Assembly: GCA_902494245.1 (NCBI GenBank)
Contig: CABUSR010000048.1
Coordinates: 1 to 12,879, forward strand
Length of the DNA stretch: 12,879 nt
From: an uncultured Collinsella sp.
GTDB taxonomy: Bacteria > Actinomycetota > Coriobacteriia > Coriobacteriales > Coriobacteriaceae
Direction: 5' to 3'
Part shown: one piece after another, positions 6,804 through 12,879 of the stretch
Layout: each line of letters starts with the position of its first letter
Numbering within the stretch: position 1 is the first letter of the stretch
Program-made: the position numbers and the translations under genes
Notes under the pieces: model-generated
What the model saw: the letters and a program-made list of their open reading frames with translations, nothing else
Database searches by the model: none
Told to the model about the DNA's origin: nothing

Positions 6804-8323
6804 TGGTCCCTCCTTCCCTGGTACATCGCCGCCTCGAGCACGTGGTCCTGCGTCACCTGCTCGCTCTCGGCGACATCTGCGATCGTGCGCGCAATGCGAA
6901 CAAGGCGCACGATGCCACGCCCTGTGAGATGCGTGCGCTTCGACAGGCCGAGCACACACTTCTCCGCCGCATCATCGAGCTCAAAGGTCGAAACGACGCC
7001 GTCAATGGACCGAGTCTCGTCATCCTCGGCCTCGGCATCCGCATCGTCCATGCGGGATTCGCGCCAAGCGCGAAAGGCGCGACCGCGCACAACGTAGTCA
7101 CGTAACTCGGCCGACGACATGCCCTCCGCACCCTCGATAATCACTTGAGGGTCGGGACGGGTCACATCGATCATCATGTCGATACGGTCGGCCAAAGGAC
7201 CGCGCAGTTTAGACCGATAGCGCTCGACCATCGCCGCCGAGCAGCGACACGGCACCTCGCGATCGCCCAAAAAGCCGCAGGGGCAGGGATTGCTCGCAGC
7301 CAGCAGCTGAAAGCGCGACGGGAAGGTAAAAGCCCCGTCGACGCGTACGATCCTCACGTAGCCGCGCTCGATGGGCTGACGCAGCGTCTGCAGCACGCCA
7401 GTGGGAAACTCGGCAAGCTCGTCCAAAAAGAGCACGCCGCCATGAGCAAGGCTGATCTCACCCGGGTGCACCGGGCGCCCGCCGCCGATAAGGCCTGCGG
7501 TCGAAATACTGTGGTGGGGACTGCGGAAGGGGCGGTGCCCCGCCAACAAGCCATCAATGTTCTCACCCAAAACCGAATGGATGCACAGTGCCTCCTGCTG
7601 ATCCTCAACGGAAAGCTCGGGCAGGATGCCGGTCATACGGCGTGCGAGCATCGTCTTGCCCGATCCCGGAGACCCGATCATGAGCAAGCCGAGTTCTCCT
7701 GCCGCCGCAAGCGCCATGCCGCGTTTAGCGACTTCCTGCCCCAGCACGTCTGCATAGTCGAGCTCGGGCTCAAAGGTCGCCTCGACACCCTCGGAATCCA
7801 AGTAGTGCCGTGCGGCATCGCCCATGCCATGAGCAAGCTGAGACAGATGGTCGATAAAGCCGCAATCTACGCCCGCGAGTGGCACATGCTGGTCGGACCT
7901 GCCGGCGATAAAAGACAGCCCCATGTCGCGAGCCAATAGCTGAAACGCCACCTCGCCCTTGACGGGAAGCACCGTACCGTCCAGACCAAGCTCACCTGCG
8001 ATAAGGCAGCGATCGAGGTTGTCACGGGGAATCTGCTCATCGGCCGCTAGAACCGCGATGGCGATGGGCAGGTCAAAGCCGCTACCGGTCTTGCGGATAT
8101 CGCCGGGTGCCAGGTTAACGGTAATGCCCGAGCGCGGGATCTCGAACCCGGCGGAGCGCATCGCGCAGCGAATACGACCGCGTGACTCCATCACCTCCAT
8201 ACTCGGAATGCCGAGCATCTGGATGCCCGGAACGCCACCGGCAAGCGAGACCTCGACCGTGACGTGAATCGCCTCGACGCCGCGGATGCAGGCCGCGTGA
8301 ACGGCAAACGTCTCGAACGCCAT
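6800..8323 (-). CDS. comM: ComM / YifB family Mg-chelatase-like AAA+ ATPase
   Basis: In Vibrio and Acinetobacter ComM is a hexameric helicase that drives branch migration of the incoming strand during natural transformation. The 507-residue product has an N-terminal Lon-protease-like S5 fold domain (about 1-180, with GIQMLGIPSMEVMESRGRIR), Walker A GSPGSGKT (217-224), FRSPHHSISTAGLIGGG (266-282), Walker B GVLFLDE (296-302), a four-cysteine cluster NPCPCG...CRC (Cys347, 349, 359, 361) and Arg380 in GPLADRID. The Mg-chelatase C-terminal domain spans about 390-500. A short acidic insertion (DDADAEAEDDE, 426-436) interrupts that domain. The ATG shares one base with the yraN stop (TGATG); longer in-frame extensions overlap yraN and look unlike protein from this family. 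No protease role is implied by the S5 fold. Confidence 0.95.
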   Translation of the reverse strand: MAFETFAVHAACIRGVEAIHVTVEVSLAGGVPGIQMLGIPSMEVMESRGRIRCAMRSAGFEIPRSGITVNLAPGDIRKTGSGFDLPIAIAVLAADEQIPRDNLDRCLIAGELGLDGTVLPVKGEVAFQLLARDMGLSFIAGRSDQHVPLAGVDCGFIDHLSQLAHGMGDAARHYLDSEGVEATFEPELDYADVLGQEVAKRGMALAAAGELGLLMIGSPGSGKTMLARRMTGILPELSVEDQQEALCIHSVLGENIDGLLAGHRPFRSPHHSISTAGLIGGGRPVHPGEISLAHGGVLFLDELAEFPTGVLQTLRQPIERGYVRIVRVDGAFTFPSRFQLLAASNPCPCGFLGDREVPCRCSAAMVERYRSKLRGPLADRIDMMIDVTRPDPQVIIEGAEGMSSAELRDYVVRGRAFRAWRESRMDDADAEAEDDETRSIDGVVSTFELDDAAEKCVLGLSKRTHLTGRGIVRLVRIARTIADVAESEQVTQDHVLEAAMYQGRRDQ

Positions 8324-8808
8324 CACGACACCTGCCAATCGAACGCGTTGTACTGATGCTCGATCTCGGCGATATGCCCGCCGCGGATGGTGACACCCAC
8401 AGCATCGAAGCGAATCGCCTTGAGCGGATAATGCTCCATGAGATAGCAACTTGCGATGCGGCGGTAGCGGCGTTGCTTTTGGGCGTCCACGGCCTCCTCG
8501 GGAAAGACCCGCGTGGTGCAATCCAGCGAAACGCGTCTGGTCTTGACCTCGGCCATCACCACGACATCGTCGAGCTCATCGAGCAGCACCAGATCGGCCT
8601 CGCCCTCGGTGCAACGATAGCCCTGCTCCAGCAAGGTGTAGCCGCGCTCGTTAAAGTAGTCGATGGTGATCAGCTCGCCCAGCATGCCTAGCTCGCGGGG
8701 ACTGAGTCCCTTGATAAACTCGGGCGTCATCGCCCCGGAGTCGAGCTCGCCGTTTTCCCAACGCTCCTTGAGCTGCTGCGTCTTGCTCTTTTTGCTTGCG
8801 GCACTCAT
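8323..8808 (-). CDS. yraN: YraN family (UPF0102) nuclease-like protein with N-terminal extension
   Basis: This is a PD-(D/E)XK nuclease-fold protein of the UPF0102 family. Its precise role is unsettled, but the gene is often found near rnhB, comM and dprA. The 161-residue product is longer than the usual 120. Its first 40 residues are a Lys/Ser/Glu-rich lead without recognised domain. The family core follows: GELITIDYFNERGYTLL (44-60), GEADLV (69-74) and AEVKTRR (86-92). The acidic and lysine residues expected of the active site are Glu45, Asp72, Glu87 and Lys89. The ATG at 8808 is chosen because AAAGGAG lies five bases upstream. It opens the five-gene unit running through xerC. No promoter was recognised in the 98 bases after the rnhB terminator, but a nested-stem leader is visible. 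Confidence 0.9.
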   Translation of the reverse strand: MSAASKKSKTQQLKERWENGELDSGAMTPEFIKGLSPRELGMLGELITIDYFNERGYTLLEQGYRCTEGEADLVLLDELDDVVVMAEVKTRRVSLDCTTRVFPEEAVDAQKQRRYRRIASCYLMEHYPLKAIRFDAVGVTIRGGHIAEIEHQYNAFDWQVS

Positions 8809-8820
8809 GGGGTCTCCTTT

Positions 8821-8866
8821 CCCGCACACTGCATTGCCCCGATGATGAGGGCACCTTTCATGCGGG
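8821..8866 (-). promoter_or_regulatory. Nested-stem leader abutting the yraN ribosome binding site
   Basis: On the minus strand an outer 6-bp stem CCCGCA/TGCGGG (8861-8866 with 8821-8826) encloses an inner 5-bp stem TGCCC/GGGCA (8849-8853 with 8835-8839). The outer stem ends directly before AAAGGAG, the yraN ribosome binding site. The whole structure is 46 bases. It may be an RNA control element or a chance fold; no known riboswitch class is recognised. Confidence 0.3.
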
Positions 8867-8906
8867 TAAGTACCGGAAGCAAACCAAAAGCTGACCAAAT
8901 GCCGTC

Positions 8907-8948
8907 AAAAAACGGGCCGTACGCAACAATGGTGTTGCATACGGCCCG
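8907..8948 (-). terminator. Strong intrinsic terminator after rnhB
   Basis: A 16-bp stem (arms 8913-8928 and 8933-8948, one G-T wobble, loop of 4) is followed on the minus strand by six T (8907-8912). It starts 49 bases past the rnhB stop and separates rnhB from the yraN unit. Confidence 0.95.
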
Positions 8949-8997
8949 CTACCAGCAGGTTTATAAAACCCCAGAGGTCCATGTCTCCACAATTGGC

Positions 8998-9786
8998 CTA
9001 GAAAAGGCGCTCAGTCTGCAGAAAGTTTCCGCAAAAGCTCACGCGGTGCAGCGGACAAAGTCCATGTTTGCGAATGGCCTCGATGTGCTCGGGGCTCGCA
9101 TAGCCCTTCGACTCGGCCAGATGGTACTCGGGATACTCGGCGTCGTACTCGACCATCATCTCGTCACGCGTGACCTTGGCCATGATGGACGCCGCGGCGA
9201 TGCAGGCGATCTTGGCATCGCCCTTCACCACATCGCGCTCGTTAGGAACGGCGCCCAAGGGGTTGCCATCCATAAGCACGCAATCGGGCTCGAGCCCCGT
9301 ATCGGCCACGGCGCCCGCAACGGCGGTACGGATAGCACGGGCCATGCCCATCTCATCGATATCCTTAGGCGCGATATGGCAAAAACCGATCGCCGTCGCC
9401 ACCTCGGCAATCTTCACTGAGAGCAACTCGCGGCGCGCCGGCGTGAGCTTTTTGGAATCGTTGATGCCCCAGACGCGCGGCTCCATAGGAAGGCAGACAG
9501 CGCATACCGTCAAAGGACCGGCCACCGATCCGCGACCCACCTCGTCGACACCAACGACCACTCCATCGCCGCCAAGCTCATGCATAAGCTCGTACATGTC
9601 ATTGACGCGCTCGCGCTCGGCAAGCTCTTTGGCATGGCGTTTGAGGGCGCGTTCGCAAGCCTTGATCACCTGCTGGCGCGGGTCCTCGCGATAATGCTCC
9701 ACGAGGGCGGGAATCTCCTCAAACGTGGCGCTCGCCAACTCACCGGCAACCTGCGATGCCGAAACCGAGCTCGTCATGTTGGCCAT
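8998..9786 (-). CDS. rnhB: Ribonuclease HII
   Basis: RNase HII cuts the RNA strand of RNA-DNA hybrids and starts removal of single ribonucleotides from DNA. The catalytic domain shows GVDEVGRGSVAGPL with Asp81 and Glu82, NDSKKLT (109-115), LMDGNPLGAV with Asp173, AAASIMAKVTRDEMM with Asp208 and the C-terminal GYASPEHIEAIRKHGLCPLHRVSF. The DEDD set is complete. The protein has 262 residues because about 75 precede the catalytic domain. They include a charged helix-rich stretch (about 29-70), like the N-terminal extension of the Bacillus enzyme. An in-frame ATG six codons upstream is rejected because AAGGAGGG lies between it and the ATG at 9786, seven bases before the latter. The rplS terminator ends only 29 bases before this start, so expression probably relies partly on read-through. 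Confidence 0.96.
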   Translation of the reverse strand: MANMTSSVSASQVAGELASATFEEIPALVEHYREDPRQQVIKACERALKRHAKELAERERVNDMYELMHELGGDGVVVGVDEVGRGSVAGPLTVCAVCLPMEPRVWGINDSKKLTPARRELLSVKIAEVATAIGFCHIAPKDIDEMGMARAIRTAVAGAVADTGLEPDCVLMDGNPLGAVPNERDVVKGDAKIACIAAASIMAKVTRDEMMVEYDAEYPEYHLAESKGYASPEHIEAIRKHGLCPLHRVSFCGNFLQTERLF

Positions 9787-9815
9787 ACCAGGCCCTCCTT
9801 GCATGCAAATCAGAT

Positions 9816-9845
9816 AAAAAGAAGGGCCACCCGAAGGTGACCCTT
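9816..9845 (-). terminator. Intrinsic terminator after rplS
   Basis: A 10-bp stem with one T-G wobble (arms 9822-9831 and 9836-9845) closed by a UUCG-type tetraloop is followed by C and five T (9816-9820) on the minus strand. It starts 34 bases past the rplS stop. Confidence 0.92.
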
Positions 9846-9879
9846 GTGTCCAAACGAGTGGACAGACGCTGCGATCTTC

Positions 9880-10221
9880 TTAGCGCTTCTCGGGGATGCG
9901 AGCAGCCTTGCCCACCTTGTCGCGGAGGTAGTACAGCTTGGCGCGACGGACGCGACCGTGACGAACGACCTCGAGCTTGGCGATCTTGGGGCTGTGAAGC
10001 GGGAAGGTACGCTCAACACCGACACCGAAGGACATCTTGCGGACGGTGAAGGTCTCGCGGGCACCGGCGCCGGCCATGCGGATGACGTCGCCCTGGAAGA
10101 CCTGGATGCGCTCGCGGTCGCCTTCCTTAATGCGGTAGTGAACCTTGACGTTGTCGGCGACGCGAACCTGAGGAATGTCCTCGCGGATCTGCTGACGCTC
10201 GATTGCGCGGATGTAATCCAT
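9880..10221 (-). CDS. rplS: 50S ribosomal protein L19
   Basis: L19 sits at the interface of the two ribosomal subunits and takes part in the B8 bridge. The 113-residue product matches the family throughout: VKVHYRIKEGDRERIQVFQGDVI (about residues 26-48), RETFTVRKMSFGVGVERTFPLHSPKI (55-80) and the C-terminal signature GRVRRAKLYYLRDKVGKAARI (88-108). A TTG two codons earlier is in frame, but it touches the Shine-Dalgarno AAGGA; the ATG at 10221 lies seven bases after it and is the start chosen. Unlike many bacteria, no rimM or trmD lies upstream here. The gene appears monocistronic, with its own promoter, a leader hairpin and a terminator. Confidence 0.97.
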   Translation of the reverse strand: MDYIRAIERQQIREDIPQVRVADNVKVHYRIKEGDRERIQVFQGDVIRMAGAGARETFTVRKMSFGVGVERTFPLHSPKIAKLEVVRHGRVRRAKLYYLRDKVGKAARIPEKR

Positions 10222-10245
10222 GTGCAATTCCTTACTCTTCTAGAG

Positions 10246-10269
10246 GTGCCGTACCACCATGGCCGGCAC
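10246..10269 (-). promoter_or_regulatory. Hairpin in the rplS leader
   Basis: A 6-bp stem GTGCCG/CGGCAC (10264-10269 with 10246-10251, loop of 12) lies between the predicted transcript start near 10284 and the rplS ribosome binding site. Autogenous L19 leaders are known in Firmicutes; I cannot say from memory that this matches that family. Confidence 0.35.
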
Positions 10270-10290
10270 GTAGTTGAACAAACGTATTCG

Positions 10291-10318
10291 AGTATACACG
10301 CGCGGGTTTCTGCTGCAA
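10291..10318 (-). promoter_or_regulatory. Candidate promoter of rplS
   Basis: TATACT (10291-10296, five of six -10 bases) lies 16 bases after a weak -35, TTGCAG (10313-10318). An A/T-rich tract (10319-10331) immediately upstream resembles an UP element. It lies between the ppdK terminator and rplS, where a promoter is expected. Confidence 0.45.
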
Positions 10319-10360
10319 GAACAATTTTTTACGCAGACAAAAAGACAAAACCCGCACATG

Positions 10361-10392
10361 ATAACCGCCCGTCTCACAAATGAGACGGGCGG
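10361..10392 (-). terminator. Terminator-like hairpin after ppdK
   Basis: A perfect 12-bp stem CCGCCCGTCTCA/TGAGACGGGCGG (10365-10376 and 10381-10392, loop of 4) lies 39 bases past the ppdK stop. The T-tract on the minus strand is short (TTAT), so termination may be incomplete or assisted. There is no T-tract on the plus strand. Confidence 0.7.
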
Positions 10393-10431
10393 CATGAAGG
10401 GGGGCTACACTAGGCGTCTACGCCCAAAACG

Positions 10432-12879
10432 TTAGGCGGGACGCTTGGCCTCGAGTCTGGCCTGGGCGGCAGCCAAGCGCGCGAGGGGCACGCGGTAGGG
10501 CGAGCAGGACACGTAGTCCACGTCGGCCACGTTAAACAGGCCCTTGATGGACTTGGGGTCGCCGCCGTGCTCACCGCACACGCCAAAGTGCATGTCGGGG
10601 TTGGTGGCACGGCCCTTCTCGACGGCCATGCGTACCAGCTCGAGTACTGCCGTATCGATGGTCTCGAAGGGGTTGTCCTTCAGAATCTTCTTATGCATGT
10701 ACAGCGGGATGAACTTAGCCTCGGCGTCGTCACGCGAGAAACCGAAGGTCGTCTGGGTGAGGTCGTTGGTGCCAAAGCAGAAGAAGTCGGCATGGTGGGC
10801 GATCTCGTCAGCGACCATGCAGGCGCGCGGCAGCTCGAGCATCGTGCCCACGGGAATATTGAGCTCGACGCCTTCTTCGACGGAAACCTCGGCGATCACG
10901 CGCTCGATGACCTCGCGGGTCTGGACATGCTCGGCCGTGATGGAAACGAGCGGAACCATGATCTCGGGGCGCGGATCGACGCCCTCCTTGATTAGGCGGG
11001 CAGCGGCCGTGGCGACGGCGCGAACCTGCATGAGCGGCAGATCGCTAAAGACGACGGACAGGCGAACGCCGCGCAGGCCGAGCATCGGGTTGGACTCGAT
11101 CATGCCGTCGATACGACGCAGGCGGGCGCGCAGGACGGCAAGCTCTTCCTCGCTGGCGCCGGCGGCTTCCTTCTTGGTGATGGCGACCTCGAGGTCGCGA
11201 GGATTATCCAGGAACTCATGAAGCGGCGGATCGAGCAGGCGGACGACCACATCGCGACCGGACATGGTCTTGAACATCGCCAGGAAGTCCTCGGTCTGAA
11301 CCTTGAGCAGGTCGGCCAGGGCCTGCTGCTTCACGGCCTCATCGTCAGACAGGATAAAGCTCTGGATGATGTTCTTACGGTCGCCTAGGAACATGTGCTC
11401 GGTGCGGCACAGGCCAATAGCCTCGGCGCCAAACTCGAGTGCGAGCTCGGCATCCTCGGGATTGTCGGCGTTGACGCGCACATGGTTGGCATGGCCACAG
11501 GTCTCGTCCAGACGAATCTCATCGGCCCAGGACAGGATAGTGTCCAGATCGCCGGTGAGCTCGGCCGAAACCAGATCGACGGCGCCGTCGACGACGATGC
11601 CCTGGGTACCGTCGATGGAAATGATGTCGCCCTCGTGTAGCACGTGGTCGCTCCCCTCGATGCGCACGACCTTCTCGGCGGCGTCGATATGGAAGCGTTC
11701 GACGCCGCAGACGCAAGGCGAACCCATGCCGCGAGCGATGACGGCGGCATGGCTCGTCTTGCCACCGTGGCTTGTCAGAATGCCCTCGGCGGCGACCATG
11801 CCCTTTAGGTCATCGGGGTTGGTCTCCCAACGAACCAGAATGACCTTGTGACCCTCGTTGGCGCGCGCAACGGCGTCATCGCTCGAGAACACGACCTCGC
11901 CCACGGCGGCACCGGGGCTGGCGTTAAGACCGCTGGCCAGCGCCTCGTACTTCTTGGAGGCGTCAAACTGCGGGTGCAGAAGCTGGTCGAGCTGCGCGGG
12001 ATCGATGCGGTTTACGGCCTCCTCGCGGGTGATCAGTCCTTCCTCGACCATTTCGATAGCGATGCGCAGAGCGGCGGTTGCGGTACGCTTGCCCACGCGG
12101 GTCTGGAGCATCCAGAGCTTGCCCTGCTCGATGGTGAACTCGATATCGCACATATCGCGGTAATGATCCTCGAGCGTCAGGAACACGCGCTCGAGCTCCT
12201 TGCCTGCGGACTCGAGGCCCGGGGTGGTCTTGAGGTCGGCGATGGGCTCGGTGTTACGGATGCCGGCGACGACATCCTCGCCCTGGGCGTTGACCAGAAA
12301 GTCGCCGTAGAACTCCTTAGTACCGTCGGCCGGGTTGCGCGTAAAGGCGACGCCGGTCGCGGAGGTCTCACCCTTGTTGCCAAAAGCCATAGCCTGGACG
12401 TTGACGGCAGTACCGAGCTCGTCGGAGATGCCGTGCTGTTTGCGGTAGATGCAGGCGCGCTCGTTCATCCAGCTGCCAAAGACGGCCTGGATGGCAAGGC
12501 GCAACTGGAGCTCCGGATCATGCGGGAAGACGGGCTTGCCGCCGGTGACCTCGAGCTCGGGATACAGGGCGGCCTCGACGTTATCAGAGAAGATGCCCTT
12601 GAAGGTCTCGACAAGCTCCTGAAGGTCCTCGGCCGAAAGCTCGGAATCGACGCGAACACCGGCGACCAGGCGGGCCTGGGTCAGGGCGTTCTCGAACAGG
12701 TCGGCATCAACACCCATAACGACGTTGGAGAACATCTGGATAAAGCGGCGGTAGCTATCCCAGGCAAAACGCGGATTTTGCGTCTGGGCGATGAGCCCCT
12801 GAACGGAGTCGTCGTTGAGGCCCAAGTTGAGGACCGTGTCCATCATACCGGGCATGGAAAATGGAGCGCCCGAGCGAAC
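10432..12879 (-). CDS. ppdK: Pyruvate, phosphate dikinase, N-terminus outside the window
   Basis: PPDK interconverts pyruvate, ATP and phosphate with phosphoenolpyruvate, AMP and diphosphate; in anaerobes it often serves glycolysis or gluconeogenesis. 815 residues are visible and the reading frame is open to the right edge, so roughly the first 80 are missing. The nucleotide-binding part runs from SGAPFSMPGMMDTVLNLGLND. The swivelling domain carries the phospho-histidine site GGKTSHAAVIARGMG (His at visible residue 377). The PEP/pyruvate barrel shows GLCRTEHMF, VRLLDPPLHEFL, GTMLELPRA, FCFGTNDLTQTTFGFSRDD, VCGEHGGDP and the C-terminal VSCSPYRVPLARLAAAQA with the catalytic Cys at 792. PEP synthase and enzyme I of the PTS are related but lack this combination. 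No PPDK regulatory protein gene is visible. Confidence 0.96.
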   Translation of the reverse strand, partial: VRSGAPFSMPGMMDTVLNLGLNDDSVQGLIAQTQNPRFAWDSYRRFIQMFSNVVMGVDADLFENALTQARLVAGVRVDSELSAEDLQELVETFKGIFSDNVEAALYPELEVTGGKPVFPHDPELQLRLAIQAVFGSWMNERACIYRKQHGISDELGTAVNVQAMAFGNKGETSATGVAFTRNPADGTKEFYGDFLVNAQGEDVVAGIRNTEPIADLKTTPGLESAGKELERVFLTLEDHYRDMCDIEFTIEQGKLWMLQTRVGKRTATAALRIAIEMVEEGLITREEAVNRIDPAQLDQLLHPQFDASKKYEALASGLNASPGAAVGEVVFSSDDAVARANEGHKVILVRWETNPDDLKGMVAAEGILTSHGGKTSHAAVIARGMGSPCVCGVERFHIDAAEKVVRIEGSDHVLHEGDIISIDGTQGIVVDGAVDLVSAELTGDLDTILSWADEIRLDETCGHANHVRVNADNPEDAELALEFGAEAIGLCRTEHMFLGDRKNIIQSFILSDDEAVKQQALADLLKVQTEDFLAMFKTMSGRDVVVRLLDPPLHEFLDNPRDLEVAITKKEAAGASEEELAVLRARLRRIDGMIESNPMLGLRGVRLSVVFSDLPLMQVRAVATAAARLIKEGVDPRPEIMVPLVSITAEHVQTREVIERVIAEVSVEEGVELNIPVGTMLELPRACMVADEIAHHADFFCFGTNDLTQTTFGFSRDDAEAKFIPLYMHKKILKDNPFETIDTAVLELVRMAVEKGRATNPDMHFGVCGEHGGDPKSIKGLFNVADVDYVSCSPYRVPLARLAAAQARLEAKRPA

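Noticed and set aside
6342..7939. Two long plus-strand frames (6342-7097 and 7145-7939) opposite dprA and comM
   Set aside because: Both are antisense to well-supported genes and show basic, low-information sequence with no recognisable motifs.
8903..8908. TTGACG on the minus strand as a -35 for yraN, within the rnhB terminator T-tract
   Set aside because: No acceptable -10 lies 16 to 19 bases downstream.
9799..9808. Palindrome TTGCATGCAA just ahead of rnhB
   Set aside because: It is short, partly made of the ribosome binding site region, and occurs by chance often enough that an operator cannot be claimed.
10421..10431. Short GGCGT/ACGCC inverted repeat after the ppdK stop
   Set aside because: The loop would be only two bases and the larger 12-bp hairpin next to it explains the region better.
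1..12879. Search for tRNA or rRNA genes, CRISPR repeats, transposase genes, att sites and prophage genes
   Set aside because: None was seen. The Xer recombinase here is the housekeeping type with conserved neighbours rather than a mobile-element integrase.

Overview
The window reads as a compact housekeeping segment of a moderately GC-rich bacterial chromosome. All thirteen genes lie on the minus strand. The mix suggests a Coriobacteriia-type actinobacterium, possibly Collinsella-like. Gene order resembles the Firmicutes rplS / rnhB / dprA / trmFO / xerC / rpsB-tsf-pyrH-frr-uppS neighbourhood, tRNA methylation uses folate-dependent TrmFO, and RNase HII has the long N-terminus seen in Bacillus. 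At the same time codon use is strongly GC-biased, Shine-Dalgarno sites are strong, and PPDK is present. The taxon is an inference from gene content, not proven here.

In transcription order (high to low coordinates): the 3' nine-tenths of ppdK (pyruvate, phosphate dikinase) ends at a 12-bp hairpin. rplS (ribosomal protein L19) then has its own candidate promoter, a leader hairpin and a strong UUCG-loop terminator. rnhB (RNase HII) follows and is closed by a 16-bp stem terminator with six T. A tightly packed five-gene unit comes next: yraN, comM, dprA, trmFO and xerC, with overlapping or nearly touching genes. Three of these (YraN, ComM, DprA) are linked to DNA processing or uptake. After a 219-bp gap with a good promoter and a structured leader come rpsB and tsf (ribosomal protein S2 and EF-Ts), then a terminator. 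The last unit is pyrH, frr and uppS (UMP kinase, ribosome recycling factor, undecaprenyl diphosphate synthase). uppS is cut by the left edge.

Together the genes cover ribosome building and recycling (L19, S2, EF-Ts, RRF), tRNA modification (TrmFO), nucleotide and cell-wall lipid precursors (PyrH, UppS), genome maintenance and transformation (RNase HII, YraN, ComM, DprA, XerC) and central metabolism (PPDK).

I see no rRNA, tRNA, CRISPR array, insertion sequence or prophage, and no clearly new multi-gene system. No stretch above 300 bases lacks a gene. The points worth a second look are small: a terminator-like hairpin inside the uppS coding start, a xerC gene whose family-length start appears to be AUA, an inverted repeat inside the rpsB promoter, possible alternative pairings around the rpsB ribosome binding site, a nested-stem leader in front of yraN, and a DprA with a divergent active-face motif.
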